From assembly GCA_031472005.1 (NCBI GenBank), contig PZJY01000002.1, positions 3,534,001-3,598,000 on the forward strand: a stretch of DNA of 64,000 nucleotides, given 5' to 3'. Numbering within the stretch: the first letter of the stretch is position 1; every line of letters starts with the position of its first letter. Source of the stretch: Tetracladium setigerum (lineage: Eukaryota; Ascomycota; Leotiomycetes; Helotiales). Under the pieces are notes generated by a model, which was not told the origin of the DNA, made no database searches, and saw nothing but the letters and a program-made list of their open reading frames with translations. Below are positions 25,177 through 37,298 of this stretch, piece by piece. Position numbers and translations under genes: made by a program.

Positions 25177-25639
25177 GGGGCATAATTTGAATCCAATCAT
25201 ATTTCTTCAGCTATAATGCAGTGGTATCGCTCTCCCATTCCATCCAATTCCCTCCATCCATTGCATTTCCATGCACCTGCTCATCAATATCAAACACAAA
25301 CAAATCCTTCATCCACAATGCCAAGATCTTTCTTTCTGTCCCTTTCTTATTCGCCTTCCCCCCCCCTTCCTCTTCCTTCCGCCCTTCTCTCTCCCTCAAG
25401 CCCACCAATCAATAATCTTTAGACATTCAAACCACTGTAAGTGTGTGTTGTGTTGTGTTGTTATCCCCAAACAACTGCCAAGCAAACAACCTAAAAACGC
25501 CTTTCAAATAATCCCGAAACAATTCCCACTGTTGCTGAAGGAAGCGCAGTCCTCGTTGGCATAGACATTATCGTATTCATGATCTTACACATCGTCCGCG
25601 ACCCTCCTTTTTCTCATCTCTTGAACTGTGATGGTCGCG
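23759..25639. other. Gene-poor interval with GA microsatellite
   Basis: No gene is supported in 1.9 kb. It contains the promoter of the cysteine-rich gene at the left, a dinucleotide GA tract at 25143-25173, and pyrimidine-rich sequence at 25330-25400. Short overlapping frames on both strands near 24550-24870 show no coding features. Confidence 0.5.
25143..25173. repeat. GA dinucleotide microsatellite
   Basis: About fifteen GA units in a row, followed by AGGGGGG. A simple sequence repeat with no coding context. Confidence 0.95.
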
Positions 25640-26371
25640 TCACCGCGCGAGGAAGAGCAAAGCCCATCCACCTAGTATCAACACACTGATTACCGAGCTT
25701 CTTTCGAGATAGCTCCCGCTATTCTGATTGACGATATCGAAGGGACTCCCGCCTCCACTTCCACCGCCTCCTTGGCCGTTTTGCGAGGGAGCTCTTGTTG
25801 TCGTCGCTGGTGGTGTCGAGGTAAGAATATCGCTCGGGGCAGGGCCGAGGCCAACTGTTGGTTGGATATTCGATGATGGAACGATAGGGAGTTGGACTGT
25901 AGTTGAGGTTGTTGGAAGTGGTTGTATTGAAGTTTGGAAAGTTGATGAAGTAGTTGTGCGTATTGAAGTTGAGGTGAGGATTGGGGGTATTGATGTTGTA
26001 GTTTGTACGGGTCTTGTTGTTGTTGTTATTGGCCTTGTGGTCGTTGTTGAAGTCGTAGCGTCGGTGCCTCTTACGCAGAGCGCATTTACGATTCCTCCAG
26101 CTTGGACAATGCCTAGTAAAGATCTTGAGTTGACAATCAAGCCAAAACATGCCTGTTGCACATCGTCTGCTGTGTCCATGAGCGCCTGTTTGCAGGCTCT
26201 TGAGCATCCATTGCTGAAGTCGCTCGTGGCGCACATTGGTATCTCAGTGTTGTAGCTCAAGGCACAAAATACTGGGACGAGGCCAGATGTGATGGGTTGG
26301 AAACTCGCGAGGGAAAAGGCGTTTGCAATGGGAAGACCGCAGACCGCAGTCGCGATGTGTTTACGCCGCAT
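25640..26371 (-). CDS. Predicted GPI-anchored cell-surface protein
   Basis: Single-exon frame of 243 residues. The N-terminus MRRKHIATAVCGLPIANAFS is a likely signal peptide. Residues 35-100 form a small cysteine-containing helical-looking domain (FCALSYNTEIPMC, NGCSRACKQAL, QQACFGLIV, NALCVRG) of the type found in fungal wall proteins. A long Thr/Ser/Pro linker follows (TTSTTTTRPITTTTRP and similar), then a glycine-rich stretch (GQGGGGSGGG) and a hydrophobic C-terminus (SSVISVLILGGWALLFLAR) expected for GPI attachment. It probably resides in the plasma membrane or wall. The function of the N-terminal domain is unknown to me. Confidence 0.82.
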   Translation of the reverse strand: MRRKHIATAVCGLPIANAFSLASFQPITSGLVPVFCALSYNTEIPMCATSDFSNGCSRACKQALMDTADDVQQACFGLIVNSRSLLGIVQAGGIVNALCVRGTDATTSTTTTRPITTTTRPVQTTTSIPPILTSTSIRTTTSSTFQTSIQPLPTTSTTVQLPIVPSSNIQPTVGLGPAPSDILTSTPPATTTRAPSQNGQGGGGSGGGSPFDIVNQNSGSYLERSSVISVLILGGWALLFLAR

Positions 26372-27996
26372 GTTTGTTGTTGGGGTTGTGTAACTTGGAA
26401 GAGCAAGTGAGTCCAGTCCGGAGATTGCTTTAATTATGGTACCAACTTGGATGTCGATAGATGGCCAGACTGAGAGTGATGGAAGAAATTATGGTCTTGG
26501 GTATTGGCAAGGAAGCCACGAGCGAGTGATGCTGAAGAAGTGGAAGTGCCTGCACGCGTTCAAACGATGCGCGTTTGAGGATGGTAAACTTTCGTTGACT
26601 CCGAATGCCTTTGACTTCCGGCTGGAACGCAATGCGTATCAGCAGACAGCGCCCACAATTTGCAGAGTGAACCCCACGTATTGAATGACGCAGATCTGAT
26701 GAGTTCAAGACACCAGAGAGGTCGGATGTGAAGATGCGATTCGTTCTGACTTGCAGAGGAGGACTGAAAAACGATATCTGACGAAGGATATCCTTGAACC
26801 GCCAGGGGAAGAAGAGTTGGCAAAAGGACCAGCCTGGTCTGTTTCCAGCAGAAAGATAGAAAGGAAATCGAGGAAAGCAATCGATACAGAGATCTTTTTG
26901 AAAAGAGTATGAAGAAGACTTCCAACCTCCTCTTGGGGGGAGAGGGGCGTAGATGGGCACTTGCCTACCTGAAGTACTCACCAAGGTCTCATTCAGGAGG
27001 CCTGCTCTTAACACTCCAGATGAGGAATATCACAGCCCGCTGTCCCGAGGAGGGTTCTTCAGTGACATGATTGGGTATGAGGAAGGGCGATCGTCCCGAA
27101 GAGGCCATTTGTGACCTGGAAATGGCACGTTGATGTTTGTCCCTCGACTCCTCGAGGTGTTTGAAACTTGGAGTTCGCGTTTCAGGAGATGTTCGCGCTT
27201 CGTCAGATGTTGGTCATGATTGGCGCTTGCGAAGCGAAAGGACCTGAACTGGTCCGTGCTGTCTGCCAAGAACATCAATCGACAGGTGGTAGTGATAGCT
27301 GGGAGCAAGCCATTCTCTCACTTTTCTTCCGTGTAGAGGGCTGATATTTGCAAGTCAAGGAAGGATAAAATCAAGTTGATCCTGCGCAAGAAGAACCTGT
27401 CGAGTCACAAGCCGAGTTCAACATACAGTAATCACTCTGGCCTTACTCGTTTCAGAGATGGGGACAGCTGCGATGGAAAGGCTAAATAATGTTGAAAATA
27501 CGAAAGTTCGGGGGACATTGACTGTTGTTTCGTGGCTGTTTCTGCTGCTTCTAGGCGAACGTTTGTCCTCAACGTCTTGAGAAGGGGATAATCCATGTAA
27601 AATTTTAGTCAATTGTGACTTGTAAGCATGATTAGAGCACACCTACCGGTAGAGGACAGAGTTTGGACCGTCGACTTCAGCAGAGCCAGTAATCCCACCA
27701 AATAATTACTACAACAGATCCCCGCAAAGACTCCCAGATTCACACCGCCTGAAATCTGGGGAATCAACGCCATGTGACATATCAACTTCCAGGAACTTAC
27801 AATGTCTTTCCAGTTTGATGTTTGAAGGACATAGCAAAACACAATTCACAAAACATCCAAGTAAGAGGTGCAAGAAGATTCGATTTTGGTATGCTCAGAG
27901 ACGCCGTGTGGCTCTAGAATTCCCTATTCATTGTGGAAACACCAGTCAACCCAATGCTGTAAATCCCCAAACCCAGACCACAATTGATATCAACAT
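26372..27996. other. Gene-poor interval
   Basis: No gene is supported. Several frames of 70-194 codons exist on the minus strand (the longest 27014-26430), but none shows a signal, motif or family resemblance. It could hold a decayed gene; I cannot demonstrate one. Confidence 0.45.
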
Positions 27997-28728
27997 CTAT
28001 TCGTCATCCTCCTCATCAGCCTCGACGGTGGTTTGTGCGATACCTATAGGAAGTCAGTCACGATCAATAGGCCCAATATCCTCATATACTCACGATCCAA
28101 ATCACGCTGTCCGGCTTGTGTGATGCGGCGGCCTCCCTTGTCCTCATCTTGCTCGAGAACACCAATCTTCTCAAGAGCTTGCATGACCTTACGGTCAACG
28201 CTTCCACTGGCATCAGTGTGGTGGGATGGACGAGATCCACGGTTGCGGGTGGATCCGTGGACCTTTCGGAGACGTCCAACACCAACGGTTTTGCGGAGGT
28301 AGACGTGACGGGCGATGGAAGCGGCGCGGACGTAGAACCAATCGATCGATTGAGGTGGGAGCTCCTTTGCTGGGCCGGTCTTGACGGTATCAACCCAACC
28401 TGTCGACATGTTAGCCTTCAGCAGAAACGGGAATGGAGACAGGATAAGTCAGCGGCGCATTCATACCTGGGATTGGGAGCTTTCCCTGTCTCTTCAAGAA
28501 AGCAGAGTATGCCTCAATGAACTTTTGCGCCTGAGAACCCATCGAATCAGCATTATTCCGTCAGCGGAGGTCTATTCGACCCCCTCGCGCCTGCTCAATT
28601 GTTTTTCGAGAGATCGAGGGAGGTTGGTTTCGAATGATCGTTGGAAGCTGATTTTCGTCCTCCCTCCCTCGTCTGCCTGATCTTCATATACTCACATCGA
28701 CATCGCGAACTGAGATACCTCCAGCCAT
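27997..28728 (-). CDS. RPS19: 40S ribosomal protein eS19
   Basis: Small-subunit ribosomal protein needed for 40S maturation. Exons 28728-28696, 28530-28467, 28399-28094 and 28043-27997 give 149 residues, the usual length. It begins MAGGISVRDVDAQKFIEAYS. The core WVDTVKTG, WFYVRAASIARHVYLR, GRLRKVHGSTRNRG and RKVMQALEKIGVLEQD is diagnostic. The end is DLDRIAQTTVEADEEDDE. The first exon is 33 nt and the last coding exon 47 nt, typical of intron-rich fungal ribosomal protein genes. No defect seen. Confidence 0.98.
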
Positions 28729-30487
28729 TTTTGCGGTTATGCGGTGGTCGAGGGGTTTGTCGTGGGAAAGTCGTTGAATGAAAGTTCGCGATCAAATTTT
28801 GGGGATGCAGAGACTTGAATTTCCTGTGGGCGGCGCTCGCTTAATCGGATTAGCGCTTGGCTAATTCTTATCACGTGGTCTTGGCAATCGAGAGCTCAAA
28901 GTTCTAGGCGGGAAATCATCTCGGAACCAAAAAACCAAACCATCTTGAGTCTCCAGTCTCTCCCCTATCCAAATCACTCTCAATTAAATACTGGATAATT
29001 CACGCAGGTAAAGAAAAGGTCTTTTAGGATACAGCATTATTCTAGTCTTGCTAGATAATCTAAACCAGTCGCATTTGGACTGGGCACTCGTTCAGGCACA
29101 TTCGATGGTGTGGTGGGACGGAATGGAACAACGAACGCGCGTTTGGAATGAGAATTATTATGAAATCCAGTTAGAAGCAAGGAGCTTGAAGATTATTTTG
29201 TGTTGGATTTTGAGAACTCATCAAGATTGAGGAGTTTCTTGGCTGAACCTGGCAGCCCGAGAACACAGAGAAGTGACCAAGAGAAGAAGCTTTCTCGAGG
29301 ACTCTCTTTGCAACTAAGATCCTTCGTTGTCTTTTTATTGCTTGCTATTTCGGTCGCAAGATAAAGATGAGACGCGAAAAATGCGGCAGCTTTATGATTA
29401 AAAGCTTTTTCTTGCGGGAGAGAACATTTATTGTGCAGATTCCATCCACATTCCTCCTCCCTTCCCCTCTATGCACCAGAAAATCCATCGTACAAGTGTA
29501 CACGGAAGGCTATACGAAGAAATATATACTTCAGATGTAGCATCGATGGGGATAGCCACATTTTCTTCTTTTCCTTTCCTGCAGCTTCAATTTAATAGCC
29601 TCCTCTTCCTTCCCTTTCTCGCTGTCACTAAAGTCATGAAATCGAACTCTTGTCTTCATCCAACTTATATCATTCCCGTCCCTGAATCTCTTCTTCGTTG
29701 TCTCACTTCTCCTTACTCCGCGGGGCTCAAATAATTGTATCTGAATGCTCAGGATGAGGTTTCGAACTCAAATACCGGCAAGTGCCGAAGAGGCGCCTTA
29801 GCTTGACGCCCAGCTGATGTTGAATCGGACGGCACTGAAGCACTGAACACGACCTTACCTTCTGACAGCGTATGGGATAGTCAGGGTTTCGGAGTGGGCT
29901 TTTCAGCTACGAAGTGAGTTAGGCTCTATTCTCCTTGGCAGGGCGTTTGTTTGGGACGTTGTGTTGTCAAATTGCGGGGAACAATGTCCTGAGCAGGGAG
30001 TTGTAGCATATTAGGCAGAGGAATCTTGATAAGTAAGTAAGTCAGTGATAACGGGGAGAAATTGAGAAATTCAAATATCCGGTCGGATCAGATTCATTGT
30101 CGTTTGTGGCTCATCTCCGTTCACTTGCTAGCACTTTATGTAAGATGTTTCTCTCAGACACGCCTCAAAAAATTACCAACGACCCAGCACAAGGGAACGG
30201 TAACGCCGCCTCCACATGTCTCATGAGATACTCATGTGTGGGACGAGAAGCAATACCAGAACTATAAAAAGCATGAAGCTTTTTGATTTCTCTGGTTTAG
30301 CCAATGGAAACTTGGGTGGCTTGCTTTGTCGTGTTCCTCAACGGGAAGAAGAGGAGAAGTGAATTGAGTTGAGTTGCGATTCCCACTCTATATCTCGTGG
30401 TTACATTCCCCCTTTTTTTCCTTTGCTTTACAATCATCTAGTACTTCAATGCATTTGCATTGTCTACAAAAACATTCTCAAATCAAA
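28729..30487. other. Gene-poor interval
   Basis: No gene supported over 1.76 kb. A TATAAAA motif at 30263-30269 lies about 220 nt upstream of the next ATG and may belong to that gene. A small inverted repeat (CGGC-AAGT-GCCG) is near 29778. Nothing else stands out. Confidence 0.5.
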
Positions 30488-31351
30488 ATGGTTCTATCCC
30501 TCTTGTATCCTGCCATCTTGTCAATTCTGGTGGCTCCTCTCCACGCCTTGGAACACCCTTCTGTCCCGGCTCTACAACCTTTACAAAACCGCGCGACATA
30601 CCCAGGCGGATGGGCACTCGCTCCGATAACACAGCCTCAATATGTCCATCGAGTACCGTGAAATGCGGTTCCGCCGCATACTCTAGCTGCTGCCCCAGCG
30701 ACCAATTCTGCCATGGGAGTGTTGACAGTCAATATTGTTGTTCAACTAGTAAGGGCTCCCCCCGCTCTCTTTTCCCCTCCTATCCTAATAACCAACATCG
30801 CATATCCATGCAGAATAAAGACTAACTAAAGAAAATGTAATAGGTGAGGATTGCAATACACTGATGCTCAACGTCGAACCCATATGTGCGAATTCCACGT
30901 GGAATATGTTCGATTTGAATGGCCGTAAGAGCAAGTTCTTCTGCTGTCATCCAGGTCTTATTGGTGTGAAGCCGAGGTACTATGGTCCTGCGTTGTGTTT
31001 GGAGGCCGATCAGAAGTTGAGCCCTACGCAGCTTGCTACACCTGTAAGTCTTCCATAGACCGTGGAGGCGTTCTTGGATCTTGCTCAAATTGGATTGAAG
31101 TTGAGGACAGTGACTGATACACTTTGGCACAGGTGAACTATGATGGATTTGAGGATGATACTAACAAGATCAACAACTCGAACAAGCCCACGTCAACTGA
31201 CGAAGCGGATCCTGCAGACACAGATGTTGTGGTGCCAACGAGGACCCCGAGCCCACCTATGCCTAACGGGGTAGGTACTTCAGCGGTACAAGGTAATTGG
31301 GGTGTTCTTGCGGGTATGACTGTTGCTCTTTCAGTACATTTACTACTGTAG
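30488..31351 (+). CDS. Secreted cysteine-rich GPI-type protein, frame broken
   Basis: Exons 30488-30748, 30844-31043 and 31133-31351. The start MVLSLLYPAILSILVAPLHA is a signal peptide. The frame runs through RATYPGGWALA and then should continue as SDNTASICPSS, but that stretch is in another frame, so one base appears to be missing near 30615-30625. Without it, translation stops at 30661. Beyond the break are many cysteines (VKCGSAAYSSCCPSDQFC, QYCCST, EDCNT, PICANSTW, KFFCCHPG, ALCLEA), an acidic Asn/Thr linker and a hydrophobic end (GVLAGMTVALSVHLLL) suitable for GPI attachment. The cysteine pattern resembles fungal surface proteins of unknown role. Either an assembly error or a recent pseudogene; I favour error because the remainder is clean. 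Confidence 0.7.
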
Positions 31352-33541
31352 GGGAGTGAAGTCCTTTATGTATTGTGAATTTAAAGATAATGAAATTAAC
31401 GTAAAGAATAATGCAAACGGCTTGATTGCTCTTCCTACAGCTCCCGGTATCCTCCTAGTGGTAGCGTGAGGATCAGAAAGAGGATCAGAAATACAATACA
31501 GAGTGATTGATGTGATCCAAGGGGAGAAACAAGAACCAAGTAATGTGGACTAGTTTGTGGTGTCGGACTTCGTATATGGAGTTGTATTCTTAGTGGAGCT
31601 GTATAATTAGGTGGCCTAGAGACGGAAGAGCGTTGGTCCTGGCAGTTCTTCGGGGATTTGAGCACTGAGTCGATGTCCAAACCCAAGCCAGAAGACTACA
31701 ACTCAGGGCCAGAAGTAGAGATAATCATCGACCCTGATTCGAATTACAGCTTTGGCCTGTTATCTTTCTGTTTTACTCTCCGGTTTACGGCTCTGGTCAC
31801 GACCCTGGTCTCACTGCAACCTGATTATACGGCTCTGAAAATTGCTCTGAATCCGGTTGTGGGAAAGTGCTAGGTAACGAACGGCTCCTGGCTCCTGGCT
31901 TTCCTGTTCATGACCTTCGTCGCTCTCCGGGGGATATGGAAGAGATGTGATCGCATAGCTTTTGATTCACTTCTGTCGAAATCCCATCTCTTGATTTATC
32001 ATTCTCCATTTATTCTTCTGCCACGAACATGATAGATGACGTTGTTTTTGATCGATTATTGGGGCTCGTGAGAAAGTCGGAAGCTGGCAAGGGGGTTGTT
32101 TACGGGAAGTGTCGCATGGCTTTTGATAGCCGAGCCAAATTTGTGTATTCTTGCTAGTTGCACTGATCCGTGCCAGAGGCTACCTACCTATTTGTATATG
32201 ACCAATTGATATGAAATCATTACTGTGAGCTAAAGAAAGGCACTAGAGCTAATGACACGATGGCATTCCTGGTGCTATGGCGTCTGAGAAGGAAAGAGAA
32301 GAAGGAAGTGAGCGATAATCACGTGACAGCATCTCGTTCAACTGTACCACTATTCAAGTTTGTGCATGCTACTTACTCTATTAGGTACATAAAAGAAGCT
32401 GTACATATCTTATTAATCTAGGTTCCCCGATAGTAGCCCCACATGCAAGAAGAGCGATGCATGGAAGAAGAAGAACAATGTGAACTGCCGTGACTAAGTA
32501 AGTGTGTTCAGGTAGTGCATGGCGGCTGCAAACGTTCGTTTTCTCGTTTTGGTGCTTTTATGGCTTGGCACCAAACTTTGGAAAACCTGACGATTCAAGG
32601 CTTTGCCACCATAAATTTTCTGTGCAACATCACCCAGGAGGTACTTGTGCTAATCTACAGTAATCAATACTCCAGCTACCAAGGGAAAAGTGCCTGTTGT
32701 TTTGCCTACGGCGCGGTAGGCAGCAAATGGGGCTCGGTAGAGGCTTTGTGCAATGAATGAGGCTGGGAAAAAGACCAGGATATCAAACACATCGATCGTG
32801 TCCTGAAGAAAGCACACACATGAGTCAGATTATCATCTCGAAGTACCTTGAAATATCTCGAAGAAGCTCGAAGCCTCGAAGTTGTCGGAGAGATAGATTT
32901 GTCTTGCTGTAGAAACTCCCTGTTGGAACCAGAAGCTGCTGGTCACATAAAGATAATTAATGAATTGTTGTTGTTGGTGGGGACGGACGACATGCTTTCA
33001 TCATCATGGTGGGGCAGGAGAGGTGAAGGAGGGGCAAATCAGATAAGCTTCGGTTCGCTAGGGAACGTCATAGGCGGTGAGGCTAACGGACGGGTACTGC
33101 ACAGTATTGTGTGGAAGAAATGGTCAACAGAAGAAGGAGTTGAGTGATGGAAGGGACAATAGTAAACAACACAACAAATACAAATCGAAGCCAAAACAGC
33201 GTGATCTGATATCATCAAGTAAACAGATCCATCCACTCCACCCACAAAAAAATTGTATCAAAGTGAAGGGCAAACGGCATTTTCTTGGGGCAGTTCCAAC
33301 GGTTTCCATTTGCGGTCTGCCGCATTCCATCGCCTTCTAAGAAATTCGGAAAAAAATCAATCGCGCGACCTTAAAAAGGCCCCCCTCCACCTCCAAAGCA
33401 ACCTTTTCTCTCTCTTCTTCATACCACATCTAAAGTCTTCATCACATCTCGAAGCATTTCTCAACAACTCTCCAAAGCATAACTTGATACCCCATTCTCT
33501 CAATTCTCTCCCAAACACTACACACCACAAACACCGCAATC
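31352..33541. other. Long upstream region of HSP70
   Basis: No gene supported in 2.2 kb. It holds the HSP70 promoter, including an array of GAA motifs at 32839-32880 (separate entry). A 71-codon frame at 31658-31873 has no recognisable features. Confidence 0.55.
32839..32880 (+). promoter_or_regulatory. Step-type heat-shock element array
   Basis: GAA trinucleotides begin at 32840, 32850, 32860 and 32870, exactly 10 bp apart, three of the four within CTCGAAG. Additional GAA units lie at 32863 and 32878. HSF1 trimers bind nGAAn units; besides the continuous inverted form, a step form with GAA units one helical turn apart is known in fungi. The array is about 660-700 nt upstream of the HSP70 ATG. 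Confidence 0.65.
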
Positions 33542-35604
33542 ATGGGTCCAGCGTACGATACCCCTCCTTCCTTCTTTCAATCCATCCCCATCCCTCCCCC
33601 ATCAATTCCAAATCTATGCCACTGCCCCATGCCAATTCTATGAAAACTCCTGCTAACTCTCTCTCCAGTATCGGTATCGATCTAGGTACGACCTACTCTT
33701 GCGTCGCCATCTTCCGTGATGACCGCATCGAAATTATCGCCAACGACCAGGGTAACCGAACCACACCTTCCTTCGTCGCCTTCACCGACACCGAGCGTCT
33801 GATCGGTGATGCCGCAAAGAACCAAGTCGCCATGAACCCTGCCAACACAGTCTTCGACGCCAAGCGATTGATTGGTCGCAAGTTCGCCGATGCTGAGGTT
33901 CAGGCCGATATGAAGCACTTCCCCTTCACTGTCATTGACCGTGCCGGCAAGCCTGTCTGCGAGGTCGAGTTCAAGGGCGAGAAGAAGCAGTTCACACCCG
34001 AGGAAATCTCGTCCATGATCTTGGTCAAGATGCGTGAGACCGCCGAGGCATACCTTGGTGGAACCGTCAACAACGCCGTCGTTACCGTGCCTGCCTATTT
34101 CACCGACTCCCAGCGTCAAGCCACAAAGGATGCTGGTCTCATTGCTGGTCTCAACGTCTTGAGAATCATCAACGAGCCAACTGCCGCTGCTATCGCCTAC
34201 GGTCTTGACAAGAAGGTGGAGGGTGAACGCAATGTCCTCATTTTCGATCTCGGTGGAGGAACTTTCGATGTTTCCCTCTTGACCATCGAGGAGGGTATCT
34301 TCGAGGTCAAGTCCACTGCCGGTGACACTCACTTGGGTGGTGAGGATTTCGATAACAGACTTGTCAATCACTTTGTATTGGAGTTCAAACGCAAGCACAA
34401 GAAGGATCTCAGCACCAACGCCCGTGCCCTTCGTCGTCTCCGAACTGCTTGCGAACGTGCTAAGCGAACTCTCTCCTCTTCCGCACAAACCTCCATTGAG
34501 ATCGACTCTCTCTTCGAGGGTATCGACTTCTACACCTCTATCACCCGTGCTCGTTTCGAGGAGCTTTGCCAGGATCTTTTCCGCTCTACTACCACCCCAG
34601 TCGACCGTGTCCTCGCTGATGCCAAGATTGACAAATCCAAGGTTGACGAGATCGTTTTGGTCGGTGGTTCTACCCGTATCCCACGTATCCAGAAGATGAT
34701 CACCGATTACTTCAACGGAAAGGAGCCAAACAAGTCTATCAACCCTGATGAGGCTGTTGCCTACGGTGCTGCCGTCCAGGCTGCTATTCTCTCTGGTGAT
34801 ACCTCTTCCAAGTCCACCAACGAGATCCTTCTTCTCGATGTTGCGCCATTGTCCATTGGTATCGAGACCGCTGGTGGCCAGATGACCAAGCTCATTCCCC
34901 GAAACACCACCATTCCTACCAAGAAGTCCGAGGTCTTCTCTACCTTCTCCGACAACCAACCTGGTGTCCTTATCCAAGTCTTCGAGGGTGAGCGTCAACG
35001 CACCAAGGACAACAACCTGTTGGGCAAGTTCGAGCTCACTGGTATTCCACCTGCCCCACGTGGTGTTCCTCAAATTGAGGTCACCTTCGATGTCGACGCC
35101 AACGGTATCATTAACGTCTCTGCTCTTGAGAAGGGTACTGGCAAGTCCAACAAGATTGTCATCACCAACGACAAGGGCCGTCTTTCCAAGGAGGACATTG
35201 AGCGCATGTTGTCTGAGGCTGAGAAGTACAAGGAGGAGGATGAGCTTGAGGCTGGTCGCATTGCTGCCAAGAACGGTCTCGAGTCTTACGCATACTCTCT
35301 CAAGAACACTCTCTCCGACTCCAAGGTCGATGAGAAGCTTGATGCTGATGACAAGTCCAAGTTGAAGGCCGAGATTGACAAGACCGTCGCCTGGTTGGAT
35401 GAGTCTCAACAGGCTACCAAGGAGGAGTACGAGGAGCACCAGAAGGAACTTGAGGCAGTTGCCAACCCAATCATGATGAAGTTCTACCAAGGTGGTGAGG
35501 GTGGCGCTCCAGGTGCTGGTGGACCAGGCGGTTTCCCAGGTGCTGGCGGTGCTCCTCGCGGTGCTGCTCACGACGATGGACCAACTGTCGAGGAGGTCGA
35601 CTAA
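33542..35604 (+). CDS. HSP70: Cytosolic Hsp70 chaperone (Ssa type)
   Basis: ATP-dependent chaperone of the cytosol and nucleus. Exon 1 is 33542-33552 (11 nt) and exon 2 is 33669-35604, giving 648 residues. It begins MGPAIGIDLGTTYSC with the first phosphate-binding loop. IFDLGGGTFDVS and VLVGGSTRIPRIQ are the other Hsp70 signatures. NEPTAAAIAYGLD and the linker LLLDVAPLSIGIET are present. The C-terminal lid ends in a GGxP-rich stretch and EEVD, which binds TPR co-chaperones and marks the cytosolic form. Codons are strongly biased toward C-ending forms, as in highly expressed genes. The 11-nt first exon is followed by a 116-nt intron. Intact. Confidence 0.98.
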
Positions 35605-37298
35605 ATTGTTCCTCAAAAACGAATCTCTTTGGTTTCTTGCATTTGAAGGCATCCGGTCTGCACATCTTGAATTGTGGTCGAAAATGGTGTCTAGCGGGGG
35701 CTTCTTTATTATGCGGTTAGACTCTTTTGCTTGCGGTTTGCGTTTCCTTTTATCTTACGACGTATGATACACTGGGGGAAAAAAGCTCGGGTATCTACAT
35801 GGATGTATTACAGATGAGTATCCTTAATAATTAGGGAGCAAAAAAATAAAGTCGTAAAACTTCAAGTCTTTGTCCCTTGTCCCTTTATTTGCAATGTGAT
35901 GTGATATAGCCCTCAAACATGTGACATTCATCCATTACTGCTAGCGTTCTGCGGGTCGGGTGTGTGAGTGCGGTTGAGCAATTCACTTAATGTCTGGTGT
36001 GCCTCTCTCGCTCTAGAATTAGTTTGGATTTCTTTTTGAGCAGAGGAGATTGCTCGGGATTGAGATATCGAGTAACTGTATCTTGCCTTTACCATTCACC
36101 ATGGGCTCAAAATCTAGAAGGTTGTAACATTCGACACTTGTACTGTACTGTAAAGTAAATCAATCATCTTCAGCTCATTAGTCCCCATGTACCTCCCAAT
36201 TTCGATCATAACCTTTTTGCAAGCTGAAAGTAGAAAGCAGGTATTGTTTGCATAAATATCACCGACCTCCCAGATTGAAAGAAGGTTCAGACTATTATTA
36301 TGTGCAATCTCTCTCAGTCTTAAGCCAAAGACCCGGACAATAATGATCGGGCAGCCACATCAATGGGTGTATATTGGGAGCTCTTTTATGACTGACCTAT
36401 TACTCCATCCACCCTTTTTGAGCAGACCGCATGAAAATGAACCAAGCAAAAATAGCTTATTCCTTCCAATAATGGGTGCCTATTCGGAATTCCTTCAATC
36501 TCGAGCAAAAACTCAAAATATATACCCGGATGTCTAAAATTAGAAGGTGTGTATACGAATCCGCACCTTCCGTACGGAGGGTAAGTAGGTACAGTAGGGT
36601 TGTGAAAAGTTATGGTAAATCTTCAACTGATTGTTATTCACAGAAAGGACACAATCAATATCCTGCAGAGAAATCAAGAATTCTGATATGTCAAACTCAT
36701 CTGCGAGATCCAGCTTGACAGATTTCAAGCCACAAGTCAGAAGAAGAATGAATGGCGCCGTACAGTACCGTACACAACCCCCACACTCGATCCCTCTGCC
36801 AAATATTAATAATGCGGATGCTCCGAGGACATGAAGGATGGAAAGCCTTCTCCGAGACATGGTGTAACAAGACTTGTTGGAAAAAGCGAAGACCGACCCT
36901 CCCAACCTTAAACTCTGTATTCATCTAATGTCTCTCATTTCCACACCACCGACATCCTGCGACTCTTGTTCAGGCGATTAAGGGCCTCGACCACTTTATC
37001 GCTCCCTGCAATATTGGACCCCCAATTATTGTTGGTGGTGTGCGGGAACAAGCGGTTCCTGGGAGAGAATCAGACCACAAAACGCAAGCCAGCGTCATTT
37101 TCTTTCCAGCCGCCAAAAAAATCTCGAGTACAAGAAGCAAGCAACACACCAACACCAGTAGCCCAGGCTCAACGCCCAAACACCCCCTTCCTCTCTCTTT
37201 TCGCCACCAAAGCTTCCGCTCCCACTACTCCCACTATATAACTTCTCTTTGAAAGCTCGCACAATCATTCGCTTCAACCCTCAAGACAATCGGCAACA
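35605..37298. other. Intergenic
   Basis: 3' flank of HSP70 and promoter of OMP decarboxylase. No gene supported. A TATATAA box is at 37235-37241 (separate entry). Confidence 0.6.
37235..37241 (+). promoter_or_regulatory. TATA box upstream of OMP decarboxylase
   Basis: TATATAA lies 58 nt before the ATG at 37299, an appropriate position for a short leader. Pyrimidine-rich sequence surrounds it. Confidence 0.5.

Noticed and set aside
26430..27014. 194-codon minus-strand frame
   Set aside because: No motif, signal peptide or splice partner; composition looks random.
33290..33350. Possible canonical heat-shock element (TTC/GAA units) close to HSP70
   Set aside because: Spacings between TTC and GAA units are 1 or 3 nt, not the required 2, so it does not fit the consensus.
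33682..35652. 656-codon open frame antisense to HSP70
   Set aside because: Long antisense frames are expected opposite genes with strong codon bias; its composition mirrors the Hsp70 codons and it has no motif.
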